Source: Bradyrhizobium sp. in8p8 (GTDB lineage: Bacteria > Pseudomonadota > Alphaproteobacteria > Rhizobiales > Xanthobacteraceae). Taken from it: a stretch of DNA of 64,000 nt. Position 1 is the first letter of the stretch; the number at the start of each line of letters is the position of its first letter. The notes under the pieces were generated by a model that searched no databases, was not told the DNA's origin, and saw only the letters and a list, made by a program, of their open reading frames with translations. A program made the position numbers and the translations under genes. Below are positions 50,818-60,384 of the stretch, piece by piece. Location of the stretch: contig NZ_AUGD01000006.1 in assembly GCF_000426845.1 (NCBI RefSeq), forward strand, positions 186,001-250,000, given 5' to 3'.

Positions 50818-50995
50818 TGGCGTGTTCCTGATTGCGGGGTCTCGATATGTCTGCGCTTTTAACGCCGGCGCCGCGCCAGGACCAGTCACGACACGACGCA
50901 GCAGACCAGCGAACGCCGGAGGACCCCTGACGCGGCCTGTGAGTGCGCCGAAAGCAGCCGGCTGCCACGGGTCGAGCGCCGGCTCTAGCGGCCTC

Positions 50996-52618
50996 TCAGC
51001 TTCGCCGCAGCAATCCGCCAAGCGCACCGCGGACCAGCGTGCGGCCGATCGAGCCGCCGAGCTGGCCGCCGACCGACTTGCCGATGTTGGCAGCCATCCC
51101 GCCGATCACCTGGTTGGTGACCGATCGCGTCACGTCCCGCGCAATGACCTGGCCGGTCGAAAGACGGCCGCGCTTGACGTTGGTGCCGAAGATGGTGCCG
51201 ACGATCGAGCCGATCTGACCCAGGATACCGCCGCCCCCGCCTGCCGGACCATTCGCCGTGGCCGCCGTGGCGGCGATGCGCTGCTGGAGCATCTCGTAGG
51301 CGGACTCGGAATCGACGGCGCTGTCATATCTGCCCTTCACCGGACTTGCAGCCATGATCGCCTGACGCTCGTCCGGCGTGATCGTTCCGATGCGGGCCGA
51401 CGGCGGCCGGATCATCACCCGCTCGACCATCGACGGCGTGCCGTTGCCCTCGAGGAAGGACACCAGCGCCTCGCCCTTGCCAAGCTCCGTGATCACCTTG
51501 GCAGTGTCGAGCTTCGGATTGGGCCGGAAGGTCTGCGCCGCAGCGGCGACGGCCTTCTGGTCGCGCGGGGTGAAGGCGCGCAACGCGTGCTGCACCCGGT
51601 TGCCCAATTGTCCGAGCACGCGGTCGGGCACATCGATCGGGTTTTGCGTCACGAAGTAGACTCCGACGCCCTTGGAGCGGATCAGGCGGACCACCTGCTC
51701 GATCTTGTCCAAGAGCGCCTTGGGCGCATCGTTGAACAACAGGTGCGCCTCGTCGAAGAAGAACACCAGCTTCGGCTTGGCCAGATCGCCGGCTTCGGGC
51801 AGCTCCTCGAAGAGCTCCGACAACATCCAGAGCAGGAATGTCGCGTAAAGCCTGGGGTTCTGGAGCAGCTTGTCTGCGACCAGGATGTTGACCATGCCGC
51901 GGCCGTCGCGGTCGGTCCTCATGAAGTCCTTCAGCATCAACGCCGGCTCGCCGAAGAACTTGGTGCCACCCTGGTTCTCCAGCACGAGGAGCTGGCGCTG
52001 GATGGTACCGACGGTCGCCTTGGTGACGTTGCCGAACCCCTGAGCGGCCTTGCGGATCGGTTCGAGCGGATCCTCCTCAGCGTCCGCACCCTTCTTTCCG
52101 CTGCCCGGCACGATGGCATCGAGCAGCGCACGCAGATCCTTCATGTCGATCAAGGTGAGGCCGTTGTCGTCGGCGACGCGGAAGGCGACGTTGAGAACGC
52201 CTTCCTGCACATCATTGAGGTCGAGCATGCGCGCGAGCAGGAGCGGCCCCATTTCCGTGACGGTCGCGCGCACGGGGTGGCCCTGCTCTCCGAACACGTC
52301 CCAGAACACGGTCGAGAATTGATCCGGCTGAAACCTCAGTCCCATTTCGGTGGCGCGCTTGAGGATGAAGTCCTTTGCTTCGCCGATCTGACAGATGCCG
52401 GAGAGGTCGCCCTTGATATCCGCAGCGAAGACCGGAACACCGGCGCGCGCAAATCCTTCCGCCATCACTTGCAGCGACACGGTCTTGCCGGTTCCGGTTG
52501 CACCCGTGACGAGGCCGTGGCGATTGGCGAGCGCCAGCGTCAGCCAAGCCTGCTCGTCTCCCTTGCCGACGAAGATCTTGTCGTCGGTATCGCCGAGCTT
52601 GCTGTCCTGTGCGGTCAT
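50996..52618 (-). CDS. HerA-like ATPase, DUF853 family (YjgR-like)
   Basis: A 540-residue ATPase. Walker A is GATGTGKT at residues 39-46, Walker B is KLVFFFDEAH and the sensor region is GVGVYFVTQNPIDVP. This is the HerA/FtsK superfamily in its DUF853 branch. The C-terminus has a Gly-rich linker (GPAGGGGGILGQIGS) and a Gly/Val amphipathic tail typical of YjgR proteins. There is no nuclease partner (NurA) nearby, so it is not the defence-type HerA-NurA or DUF4297 system. The cellular role is unknown. Confidence 0.9.
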   Translation of the reverse strand: MTAQDSKLGDTDDKIFVGKGDEQAWLTLALANRHGLVTGATGTGKTVSLQVMAEGFARAGVPVFAADIKGDLSGICQIGEAKDFILKRATEMGLRFQPDQFSTVFWDVFGEQGHPVRATVTEMGPLLLARMLDLNDVQEGVLNVAFRVADDNGLTLIDMKDLRALLDAIVPGSGKKGADAEEDPLEPIRKAAQGFGNVTKATVGTIQRQLLVLENQGGTKFFGEPALMLKDFMRTDRDGRGMVNILVADKLLQNPRLYATFLLWMLSELFEELPEAGDLAKPKLVFFFDEAHLLFNDAPKALLDKIEQVVRLIRSKGVGVYFVTQNPIDVPDRVLGQLGNRVQHALRAFTPRDQKAVAAAAQTFRPNPKLDTAKVITELGKGEALVSFLEGNGTPSMVERVMIRPPSARIGTITPDERQAIMAASPVKGRYDSAVDSESAYEMLQQRIAATAATANGPAGGGGGILGQIGSIVGTIFGTNVKRGRLSTGQVIARDVTRSVTNQVIGGMAANIGKSVGGQLGGSIGRTLVRGALGGLLRRS

Positions 52619-52963
52619 TATTCTCTCTGATCTCTCTGCCGAGCTCGCCTATTGAAACTCGGATGCTCCAGTTCCGCAGTTTAGCGCATATCGGGCACCA
52701 ATTTAAACCGTCCAACGCGGCCCAAGGATGCGAGATCGCCGGACACGAGCGGACGACATCAGCCGAAAGTAGGACCAACGCGTTCGCAACGCGGCAATTT
52801 TTCGCCGATTCGATCTCGCCTCTTGCACGGCTGCAACACTTTTCGCGCGTTCGAAGATGAATCGCGCGGTGCGTGCGTTCATCGCTTGAATTTCACATTG
52901 CACCGGCTCAAGATCATCTTCGAAGTAAAACTCCGGCATGTAAACCGGTGAGGGGCGGGCCTT
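52619..52963. other. 345-bp divergent intergenic region
   Basis: Between the DUF853 gene (minus) and the DUF2267-like gene (plus). It is moderately AT-rich around 52680-52720 and 52790-52805. I see no gene, hairpin or recognisable operator. Confidence 0.4.
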
Positions 52964-53329
52964 ATGGACGAACTGATCGGACGGCTGGCGACAAACGCCA
53001 GCATAGATGGTGCTGTGGCCGAAAAGACCGTCGGCATTATCCTGGGCTTCCTCCGCAGCGAGGGCCCTTCCGACAGCGTGCAGGCCCTGATCGACCAGAT
53101 CCCCGGAGCGGAAGCTGCGATCGAGGCGTCCAGGAGCGGCGGCGGCCTGTCGCGGCTGATGGGCGGCGGCTTGATGGCGGTCGGCACGCGCCTGATGGGC
53201 CTGGGCCTTGGCATGTCCGACATTCAGAAAGTCGCCCGTGAACTTTTCCGCTACGGCCGAGACAAAATCGGAGCGGATCAGATGGGCAAGATCATCGCGG
53301 GGACGCCGGGCCTCAGCCAGTTCGCCTGA
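52964..53329 (+). CDS. DUF2267-like small protein
   Basis: A 121-residue protein starting MDELIGRLATNASIDGAVAE, with helices GIILGFLRSEGPSDSVQALI and IQKVARELFRYGRDKIGADQ and a Gly/Met-rich middle (GGGLSRLMGGGLMAVGTRLM). It resembles the DUF2267 helical proteins seen in rhizobia. It lies 24 bp before the DUF4332 gene and is probably co-transcribed. The function is unknown. Confidence 0.65.
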   Translation: MDELIGRLATNASIDGAVAEKTVGIILGFLRSEGPSDSVQALIDQIPGAEAAIEASRSGGGLSRLMGGGLMAVGTRLMGLGLGMSDIQKVARELFRYGRDKIGADQMGKIIAGTPGLSQFA

Positions 53330-53353
53330 GCGACGCTTTTCACATCGAGTATC

Positions 53354-53761
53354 ATGACATATCCGATCTCAGAGATTGAGGGCCTGCCGGCCTTTGCCGC
53401 CACCAAGCTGAAGGCGCAAGGAATCCGCACCACCGATGCGCTGCTCGAGGCGGCCTCCACCGTGAAGGGCCGCAAGGCGCTTTCCGCCAAGACCGGCATC
53501 AGCGAGCAGCAATTGCTGGAATGGGCCAACGTCTCCGACTACATGCGCATCCCCGGCATGGGCAAGGCCAAGGTCGGCCTGGTCCGCGCCGCAGGCGTCA
53601 CCACCGTGCGCGAACTCGCCTATCGAAATCCAGCGAGGTTGGCGCAGAGCATGCGCGAGGCCAACGAGAAAAAGAAGCTCGTCCGTGTCCTCCCCTCCGA
53701 GAAGTCGGTCGGCGACATCATCGCGAAGGCCAAGAAGCTGCCGCCGAAGATCACGTACTAG
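53354..53761 (+). CDS. DUF4332 (helix-hairpin-helix type) protein
   Basis: A 135-residue protein with two helix-hairpin-helix-like segments (EGLPAFAATKLKAQGIRTTD and MRIPGMGKAKVGLVRAAGV), the pattern of DUF4332, which resembles the HhH tails of nucleic-acid enzymes. The C-terminus is Lys-rich (KKKLVRVLPSEK). It may bind DNA or RNA. It is co-directional with the DUF2267-like gene. Confidence 0.82.
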   Translation: MTYPISEIEGLPAFAATKLKAQGIRTTDALLEAASTVKGRKALSAKTGISEQQLLEWANVSDYMRIPGMGKAKVGLVRAAGVTTVRELAYRNPARLAQSMREANEKKKLVRVLPSEKSVGDIIAKAKKLPPKITY

Positions 53762-53805
53762 CGCGGAATGGCTTTACGTTGAATCGATCGCCGCGGGTGG
53801 TTCAG

Positions 53806-53851
53806 CTCTCCCGCCTGCGGGAGAGGTCGGTGCAAAGCGCCGGGAGAGGGA
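53806..53851. repeat. Short palindromic repeat (CTCTCCCGC type)
   Basis: CTCTCCCGC (53806-53814) and GCGGGAGAG (53817-53825) form a perfect 9-bp stem, followed by GGTCGG and a GCCGGGAGAGGG end. A related but weaker piece lies near 62895 (CCCTCCCCGCCGGCGGG). This is a dispersed repeat type familiar from Bradyrhizobium. The rest of 53762-54031 holds no gene that I can see. Confidence 0.5.
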
Positions 53852-54031
53852 GTGCACCTCCGTCCCTGCGAGCAAGCCTCAGCCCATCATGCGTTAGCGG
53901 GGTTGTTCCGATCCCATCTTGTCCAACGGCCGTGCGTTCCTTCTCCGCATCCCGCGGGAACGTCCGGCCACGGCCGAACGGCCTCCACTCCCGTCTTGAC
54001 TCCCCCTGCCCGACCGCGCAAAGCGGGCCGC

Positions 54032-54892
54032 ATGAATGCCTCGCCCTCTCCTTCCGTCCCGCCGGCCGGCTCGGCAGGGTTAGATGTGCTGCGGACGCTG
54101 CTCGAACGACCGCTTCCTGCGGTGATGGGCGTGCTCAACATCACCCCCGACTCCTTCTCCGACGGCGGCAAGTTCATCGCGCCCGAGCAGGCTCTCGCAC
54201 GGGCCCGGGCCATGATCGATGCCGGCGCCGACATCATCGATGTCGGCGCGGAGTCCACCCGACCGTACAAGGGCGCCCGGCCGGTCACCGCAGAAGACGA
54301 ACTGGCGCGATTGAAGCCGGTGCTATCCGGCGTGGCGGCACTCGGTGTGCCCGTCTCGATCGACAGCATGAAGGCCGAGGTGGTGGCGTTTGCGCTCGAC
54401 CAGGGCGCGGCCATCGCCAACGACGTCTGGGGCCTGCAACGCGACGCCGAGATGGCGCCGCTGATCGCCGCAAGGGGCGTCCCCGTCATCGTCATGCACA
54501 ACCGCGACAGCGTCGATCCCGCCATCGACATCGTCGCGGACATGAAGACATTCTTCGATCGCTCGCTCGCTATCGCCGCACAGGCCGGCATCGCGCGTGA
54601 CAAGATCGTGCTCGATCCCGGCATCGGCTTCGGCAAGACCGCCGAGCAGAGCATGACCGCGCTGGCGCGCTTGCGCGAACTCGACACTTTCGGCCTGCCC
54701 ATCCTGGTCGGCGCCTCGCGCAAGCGCTTCATCGCCTCGGTGTCGCCGTCGGAACCGCCGGAGCGGCTCGCCGGTTCGATCGCGGCACATCTGATCGCCG
54801 CGCAGCGCGGCGCCAAGATCATCCGGACCCATGACGTCGGCGAAACCCTGCAGGCGCTGCGGGTGGCGCATGCCATCGAGAGCAAGCCATGA
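54032..54892 (+). CDS. folP: Dihydropteroate synthase
   Basis: A 286-residue enzyme that joins 7,8-dihydropterin pyrophosphate to p-aminobenzoate in folate synthesis; the sulfonamide target. Motifs: MGVLNITPDSFSDGG, DVGAESTRP, VSIDSMKAEV, ANDVWG, VIVMHNRD, DPGIGFGKT and VGASRKRFI. The start is MNASPSPS; the longer upstream frame is non-coding and repeat-derived. It overlaps folB by 4 bp (ATGA). Confidence 0.95.
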   Translation: MNASPSPSVPPAGSAGLDVLRTLLERPLPAVMGVLNITPDSFSDGGKFIAPEQALARARAMIDAGADIIDVGAESTRPYKGARPVTAEDELARLKPVLSGVAALGVPVSIDSMKAEVVAFALDQGAAIANDVWGLQRDAEMAPLIAARGVPVIVMHNRDSVDPAIDIVADMKTFFDRSLAIAAQAGIARDKIVLDPGIGFGKTAEQSMTALARLRELDTFGLPILVGASRKRFIASVSPSEPPERLAGSIAAHLIAAQRGAKIIRTHDVGETLQALRVAHAIESKP

Positions 54893-55257
54893 CCGATACG
54901 ATCTTCGTCAAAGGCCTGTCGATCCATGCCCGCCATGGCGTGATGGATCATGAGACGGAAGTCGGGCAGCGTTTCGTCATCGATCTCGAACTCCATACCG
55001 ACCTGTCGGAGCCGTCGCGCAGCGACCGGCTCGCGGACACGGTGTCCTACGCCGACGTCGTGGCGACGACCACTGCGGCGTTCAAGAACACCAATTACAA
55101 GCTCCTGGAGCGCGCGGCGGGCGCGGTGGCCGATGCCATCCTGTCAAATTTCCCGCGCATCCGCGCCGTGAAGATCACGGTGCACAAGCCGCATGCGCCG
55201 ATCGCCGCGATTTTCGACGATGTCGGCGTCATGCTGACACGCGCGCGGCATCCCTGA
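54889..55257 (+). CDS. folB: Dihydroneopterin aldolase
   Basis: A 122-residue enzyme that cleaves 7,8-dihydroneopterin to 6-hydroxymethyl-7,8-dihydropterin and glycolaldehyde. It has FVKGLSIHARHGVMDHE with the pterin-site residues, YADVV, LLERAAGAVADAIL and the C-terminal KITVHKPHAPI. It overlaps folP (ATGA) and sits 2 bp before folK, giving a tightly coupled folP-folB-folK unit. Confidence 0.95.
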   Translation: MTDTIFVKGLSIHARHGVMDHETEVGQRFVIDLELHTDLSEPSRSDRLADTVSYADVVATTTAAFKNTNYKLLERAAGAVADAILSNFPRIRAVKITVHKPHAPIAAIFDDVGVMLTRARHP

Positions 55258-55259
55258 CC

Positions 55260-55751
55260 ATGGCAAGCGTGCTGATCGCGCTGGGCGGTAATGTCGGCGA
55301 TGTCCGCGCGACGTTCCAGAAGGCGATCGCCCACATCTGCGGCATGGCGCAAGTCGCTCTGATCGCGCGCTCCTCGGACTATGCCACCCCGCCCTGGGGC
55401 GACGCCGAGCAGGAGTCCTTCATCAATGCCTGCATCGAGATCGAGACCGGTCTCGATCCACACGCGCTACTGTTCGTGCTTCAGAAAGTCGAGCAGAAGT
55501 TCGGCCGCACGCGGGACAAGGAGCGGCGCTGGGGGCCGCGTACGCTCGATCTCGACATGATCGCCTATGACGATGTCAGCTTGCAGAAGCCCGACCTGAC
55601 GCTGCCGCATCCGCGCCTGTTCGAGCGCGCCTTCGTGCTCGTGCCGCTGGCCGAAATCGCGGCGGACCGCGTCATCTCGGGCATTCGTGTGCGTGACGGC
55701 CTCGCCAGCGTCTCGGCGCAAGGCATTGAGCAGCTTCCGGATACCGGTTAA
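55260..55751 (+). CDS. folK: HPPK (hydroxymethyldihydropterin pyrophosphokinase)
   Basis: A 163-residue kinase transferring pyrophosphate from ATP to 6-hydroxymethyl-7,8-dihydropterin. It has ALGGNVGD at the N-terminus, the FINACIEIET strand, the FGRTRDKERRWGPRTLDLDM catalytic block with Mg-binding Asp residues, and LPHPRLFERAFVLVPL. It is the last gene of the fol unit. Confidence 0.95.
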   Translation: MASVLIALGGNVGDVRATFQKAIAHICGMAQVALIARSSDYATPPWGDAEQESFINACIEIETGLDPHALLFVLQKVEQKFGRTRDKERRWGPRTLDLDMIAYDDVSLQKPDLTLPHPRLFERAFVLVPLAEIAADRVISGIRVRDGLASVSAQGIEQLPDTG

Positions 55752-55832
55752 CCAAAAACAACCGTTTGCAGGGACGGCCTGCCGTGGCAATTTCGCCCGC
55801 GAACAACGAGACGTTTGGGAGCCCCTCGCCGC

Positions 55833-57704
55833 ATGACCTCCGTGACTGACGACCTGCCGCTGGCGGCGGATTTTCCCAAGGCCACCGTTGAGGACTGGCG
55901 CAAGCTCGTTGACGGCGTGCTGAAGGGCGCGCCATTCGAGAAGCTGGTCGGCAAGACCTATGACGGCATCAAGATCGATCCGCTCTATCCGCGCGCCAAG
56001 GGCGTCGCTCCCGTCGTGGGGCGACCGGCCGCCGCTGCCTGGCAAATCATCCAGCGGATCGACCATCCCGATGCGGCGCTCGCGAATGCGCAAGCGTTGC
56101 AGGATCTGGAGAACGGCGCGACCGGGCTCGCGCTGGTGTTCGCCGGCGCCAATGCTGCGCGCGGTTTCGGCCTGGAACCCTCGGCCGAGGCGATCGCAAA
56201 GGTTCTGAAGGACGTTCATCTCGATGCCGGCATTGGCCTCGAGCTCGAGATCGGACCGCAATCGCGGATGGCCGCGATCCATGTCGCGGAATATGTGAAG
56301 AGCAAGGGGCTCGATCCCGCGGCCTGCAACATCCGCTTCGGCTTCGACCCGTTCGCGGCCGCGGCGGTGTGGGGCCACAGCCCCTACACGTGGGATGAGA
56401 TCGCCCCCGCCGTCACCGATGCGATCAAGGGCCTTGCCGCGCTCGGCTTTGACGGACCGTTCGCGTCCGCCGACGGGCGCGTGATCCATGATGCCGGGGG
56501 CTCCGAGGTGCAGGAACTCGCCTTCGTGCTCGCCTGCGGGGTTGCTTATCTGCGTGCGATCGAAGGCGCCGGCATTCCGCTCGAGCAGGCGCAGGGCATG
56601 GTTTATGCGCGGCTCGCCGCCGATGCCGACCAATTCCTCACGATGGCTAAACTCCGCGCGCTTCGGCTGCTGTGGGCGCGCATCGAGCAAGCCTGCGGGC
56701 TCACGCCCAAGCCGCTGTTCATTGCCGCCGATACGGCCTGGCGCATGCTGACGCAGCGCGACCCTTACGTGAACATGCTGCGCGCGACCATCGCGACATT
56801 CGCCGCCGGGCTCGCCGGCGCCAATGCGATCACCGTGCTGCCGCACACTCTGGCGCTCGGCCTGCCTGATCCGTTCGCGCGGCGCGTGGCGCGCAATACG
56901 CAACTTCTGCTGCTGGAAGAAAGCAACCTTGCCAAGGTCAGTGACCCGGCGGCAGGCGCAGGCGGCATCGAGACGCTGACGGCGCAGCTGTGCGACGCCG
57001 CCTGGACACTGTTCCAGGAGAGCGAGACGGCCGGCGGCGCCTTCGCGGCGCTTCAGCAGGGCGTGTTCCAGAGCAAGGTGGCGGCCGCGCGAAAGGCCCG
57101 GGACGCCAACATCGCAAAACGCCGCGACGTGCTGACCGGCGCCAGCGAGTTTCCAAATCTGCAAGAGAGTGAAGCCACCATCCTGGAAGCGACACCGGTC
57201 ACGCTCGCCCCCTACGGCGAGCAGAAGTACAAGTTCGATGCGCTGCCGCCGATCCGGCTCGCGGAACCGTTCGAGGCGCTGCGCGACAAATCCGACGCGG
57301 CGTTGAAGGCGCGGGGCGCGCGGCCAAAGGTGTTCCTGGCCAATCTCGGCACGCCGGCCGACTTCACGGCGCGCGCGACCTTCGCCAAGAGCCTCTTCGA
57401 AGCCGGCGGCATTCAGGCGGTGGACAGCGAGGGTTTTGCCGATCCGGCCAAACTGGCAGCCGCTTTCAAGGCCTCGGGCGCGCAGCTTGCCTGCCTCTGT
57501 TCCAGCGACAAGGTCTACGCCGATCAGGCGGAACCTGCCGCCTGCGCCCTGCAAACCGCAGGCAGCAGACATATCTACCTGGCGGGCCGCCCGACAGATG
57601 CCGAGGCGGCGCTGCGGGCCGCCGGCGTCACGGGTTATGTCTTCGCCGGAGGCGATGCGCTTGCCACGCTGCAGGACGCCTACCAACGGATGGAGCAGGC
57701 ATGA
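55833..57704 (+). CDS. mutA: Methylmalonyl-CoA mutase, small (beta) subunit
   Basis: A 623-residue protein with the mutase TIM barrel (TYDGIKIDPLY, GFDPFAAAAVWGHS, SDPAAGAGGIETLT). The C-terminal B12-like domain lacks the DxHxxG cobalamin motif, as expected for the structural subunit of the heterodimer. With MutB it converts methylmalonyl-CoA to succinyl-CoA. The start is MTSVTDDLP; a TTG at 55815 is possible but less likely. The stop overlaps the GFA gene (ATGA). Confidence 0.9.
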   Translation: MTSVTDDLPLAADFPKATVEDWRKLVDGVLKGAPFEKLVGKTYDGIKIDPLYPRAKGVAPVVGRPAAAAWQIIQRIDHPDAALANAQALQDLENGATGLALVFAGANAARGFGLEPSAEAIAKVLKDVHLDAGIGLELEIGPQSRMAAIHVAEYVKSKGLDPAACNIRFGFDPFAAAAVWGHSPYTWDEIAPAVTDAIKGLAALGFDGPFASADGRVIHDAGGSEVQELAFVLACGVAYLRAIEGAGIPLEQAQGMVYARLAADADQFLTMAKLRALRLLWARIEQACGLTPKPLFIAADTAWRMLTQRDPYVNMLRATIATFAAGLAGANAITVLPHTLALGLPDPFARRVARNTQLLLLEESNLAKVSDPAAGAGGIETLTAQLCDAAWTLFQESETAGGAFAALQQGVFQSKVAAARKARDANIAKRRDVLTGASEFPNLQESEATILEATPVTLAPYGEQKYKFDALPPIRLAEPFEALRDKSDAALKARGARPKVFLANLGTPADFTARATFAKSLFEAGGIQAVDSEGFADPAKLAAAFKASGAQLACLCSSDKVYADQAEPAACALQTAGSRHIYLAGRPTDAEAALRAAGVTGYVFAGGDALATLQDAYQRMEQA

Positions 57705-58165
57705 CCGAAACCAGCAAACCCGTTCTCACCGGCGGCTGCCAATGCGGCGCCGTGCGCTTTGCAGTCATGACGGCGCCGACCAGGATTTCAATCTGTCACT
57801 GCCGGATGTGCCAGAAGGCGGCCGGTGCGCCATTCGCCTCCTTTGCCGACATCAACAAGAACGATTTTGCCTGGACCAGAGGACAGCCCTCGTTCTTCCG
57901 CTCCTCCACGATCGCCGAACGCGGCTTCTGCCCTGCCTGCGGCACGCCACTGAGCTTCGGCCGCATCGACGGCGACCGCATCGAGATCATGACCGGCGCC
58001 TTCGACCGGCCTGACCGCGTGGTGCCGACGCGGCAGTTCGGCACCGAATCCCGCCTCGGCTGGGTGGTCGGCATCGCCAATCTGCCGAGCCAGACCACAC
58101 AGCAGAATTACGGACCGGAGAAGATGGCGACCATCGTCAGCCATCAGCATCCGGACCATGATTGA
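57701..58165 (+). CDS. GFA family zinc protein inside the mut operon
   Basis: A 154-residue GFA-fold protein with ligands in GGCQCGAVRF, CHCRMCQKAAGAPF and GFCPACGTPLSF. It overlaps mutA by 4 bp and precedes mutB by 24 bp, so it is translated as part of the operon. A link to methylmalonyl-CoA metabolism is not known for this family. A passenger gene or a carbonyl-detoxifying role are both possible. Confidence 0.88.
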   Translation: MTETSKPVLTGGCQCGAVRFAVMTAPTRISICHCRMCQKAAGAPFASFADINKNDFAWTRGQPSFFRSSTIAERGFCPACGTPLSFGRIDGDRIEIMTGAFDRPDRVVPTRQFGTESRLGWVVGIANLPSQTTQQNYGPEKMATIVSHQHPDHD

Positions 58166-58189
58166 GCGCCCTATGATATGGTTGAAGCC

Positions 58190-60346
58190 ATGAGCCGCAT
58201 TCCCAATTTCGCCGATGTCGCTTTCGAGCGAGCTGCCACGGCCGTCCCCATCGGAAACGCCGAGCCCTGGCTGACGCCGGAGGGCATTCTGGTGAAGCCT
58301 GCCTATGGCGAGGCCGATCTCGCCGGACTCGATTTTCTCGAAACGTATCCCGGCATCGCGCCCTATCTGCGCGGCCCCTACCCGACCATGTATGTCAACC
58401 AGCCCTGGACGATCAGGCAATATGCCGGCTTCTCCACGGCCGAGGATTCCAACGCGTTCTACCGCCGCAATCTCGCGGCGGGCCAGAAAGGCCTTTCGGT
58501 CGCCTTCGATCTCGCCACCCATCGCGGCTATGACAGCGACCATCCGCGTGTCGGCGGTGACGTCGGCATGGCCGGCGTCGCCATCGATTCCATCTACGAC
58601 ATGCGCACGCTGTTCGCTGGGATCCCGCTCGACCAGATGAGCGTGTCCATGACCATGAACGGCGCGGTGCTGCCGATCCTCGCGCTCTACGTCGCCGCCG
58701 CCGAGGAACAGGGCGTGCCGCCGGAAAAGCTCTCAGGCACCATTCAGAACGACATTCTGAAAGAGTTCATGGTGCGAAACACCTACATCTATCCGCCTGC
58801 GCCCTCGATGCGGATCATCTCGGACATCTTCGCCTACACCTCGCAGAAGATGCCGAAGTACAATTCGATCTCGATCTCCGGCTATCATATGCAGGAGGCC
58901 GGCGCGACGCAGGACCTGGAGCTTGCCTACACGCTCGCCGACGGCGTCGAATATTTGCGAGCCGGCCTTGCCGCCGGCTTGGACGTGGATCGCTTCGCGC
59001 CGCGGCTGTCGTTCTTCTGGGCGATCGGCATGAACTTCTTCATGGAGGTCGCCAAGCTGCGCGCCGCGCGCCTGCTCTGGGCGAAGCTGCTCAAGCCGTT
59101 TAATCCGAAGGACCCGCGCTCGCTCTCGCTGCGCACGCATTCGCAGACCTCGGGCTGGTCGCTGACCGCGCAGGACGTCTTCAACAACGTCATGCGCACG
59201 ACAGTTGAGGCCATGGCGGCGACGCAGGGCCACACCCAGTCGCTGCACACCAACGCACTCGACGAGGCACTGGCGCTGCCGACCGACTTCTCCGCGCGCA
59301 TCGCCCGCAACACCCAGCTCTTCCTGCAGCAGGAGAGCGGCACCACCCGCGTCATCGATCCCTGGGGCGGCTCCTATTATGTCGAGCGGCTGACGCGCGA
59401 CCTCGCCGCCAAGGCCTGGGGCCACATCCAGGAGGTCGAGGAACTCGGCGGCATGGCGAAGGCCATCGAGGCCGGCGTGCCGAAGCTGCGCATCGAGGAG
59501 GCCTCGGCAAAGACCCAGGCGCGCATCGACGCCGGCAGGCAGGCGGTGATCGGCGTCAACAAATACAAGCCGACCGACGAGGTCCCGATCGAGATCCTGA
59601 AGGTCGACAACACCAATGTCCGCCGGCTTCAGATCGACAAGCTCAAGCGGCTCAAGTCCGAGCGCAACCAGAAGGACGTCGACGCCGCGCTCGCCGCGCT
59701 GACGCGCTCGGCCGGCGAAGGCAACGGCAACCTGCTCGCGCTTGCGATCGACGCAGCACGCGCGAAGGCGACCGTCGGCGAAATCTCTGACGCATTGGAG
59801 AAAGTGTTCGGCCGCCACCGCGCCGAAATCAAATCCATCACAGGCGTCTACAAGCGGGAGGCGTCCAGCATGGGCAACCAGGTCGAGAAGGTTCAGGCGC
59901 TGATCGATGCCTTCGAGGAGGCCGAGGGTCGTCGCCCGCGCATCCTGGTCGCCAAGATCGGCCAGGACGGCCACGACCGCGGACAGAAGGTGATTGCGTC
60001 GGCTTTCGCCGATATCGGCTTCGACGTCGACATCGGGCCGCTGTTTGCCACCGCCGATGAAGCCGCGCGGCAGGCGGTCGAGAACGATGTCCACATTCTC
60101 GGCGTCTCCTCCCTCGCCGCCGCCCATCTCACCGCCGTGCCGGAATTGAAGGCCGCGCTGAAGAAGCAGGGCCGCGACGACATCATGATCATCGTCGGCG
60201 GCGTGGTGCCGCCGCAGGATTACGACGCGCTTTATGCCGCAGGAGCCGAGGCCATCTTCCCACCAGGGACCGTCATCGCTGACGCGGCGGAGGAGTTGAT
60301 CCGCAAGCTGAATGCCCGGCTCGGCCATAGCGAGGCGGCGGAGTAG
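58190..60346 (+). CDS. mutB: Methylmalonyl-CoA mutase, large (alpha) subunit
   Basis: A 718-residue adenosylcobalamin enzyme. The TIM-barrel substrate region has PYPTMYVNQPWTIRQYAGFS and RTHSQTSGWSLT. The C-terminal B12 domain has GQDGHDRGQ with the cobalt-ligating His595, then GPLFATADEA and VGGVVPPQDYDAL. It interconverts methylmalonyl-CoA and succinyl-CoA, feeding propionate and odd-chain carbon into the TCA cycle. The ATG at 58190 gives the usual family length; an in-frame codon at 58178 adds four residues. No meaB-type chaperone gene is present in the window. Confidence 0.95.
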   Translation: MSRIPNFADVAFERAATAVPIGNAEPWLTPEGILVKPAYGEADLAGLDFLETYPGIAPYLRGPYPTMYVNQPWTIRQYAGFSTAEDSNAFYRRNLAAGQKGLSVAFDLATHRGYDSDHPRVGGDVGMAGVAIDSIYDMRTLFAGIPLDQMSVSMTMNGAVLPILALYVAAAEEQGVPPEKLSGTIQNDILKEFMVRNTYIYPPAPSMRIISDIFAYTSQKMPKYNSISISGYHMQEAGATQDLELAYTLADGVEYLRAGLAAGLDVDRFAPRLSFFWAIGMNFFMEVAKLRAARLLWAKLLKPFNPKDPRSLSLRTHSQTSGWSLTAQDVFNNVMRTTVEAMAATQGHTQSLHTNALDEALALPTDFSARIARNTQLFLQQESGTTRVIDPWGGSYYVERLTRDLAAKAWGHIQEVEELGGMAKAIEAGVPKLRIEEASAKTQARIDAGRQAVIGVNKYKPTDEVPIEILKVDNTNVRRLQIDKLKRLKSERNQKDVDAALAALTRSAGEGNGNLLALAIDAARAKATVGEISDALEKVFGRHRAEIKSITGVYKREASSMGNQVEKVQALIDAFEEAEGRRPRILVAKIGQDGHDRGQKVIASAFADIGFDVDIGPLFATADEAARQAVENDVHILGVSSLAAAHLTAVPELKAALKKQGRDDIMIIVGGVVPPQDYDALYAAGAEAIFPPGTVIADAAEELIRKLNARLGHSEAAE

Positions 60347-60384
60347 CCGTCGCCCTCGAGCGTCCGGCAAGAAGGATTTGCGTC

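Noticed and set aside
50996..52618. HerA-like ATPase as part of an anti-phage system
   Set aside because: No NurA, DUF4297 or Sir2 partner is adjacent, and the sequence matches the DUF853/YjgR housekeeping branch.
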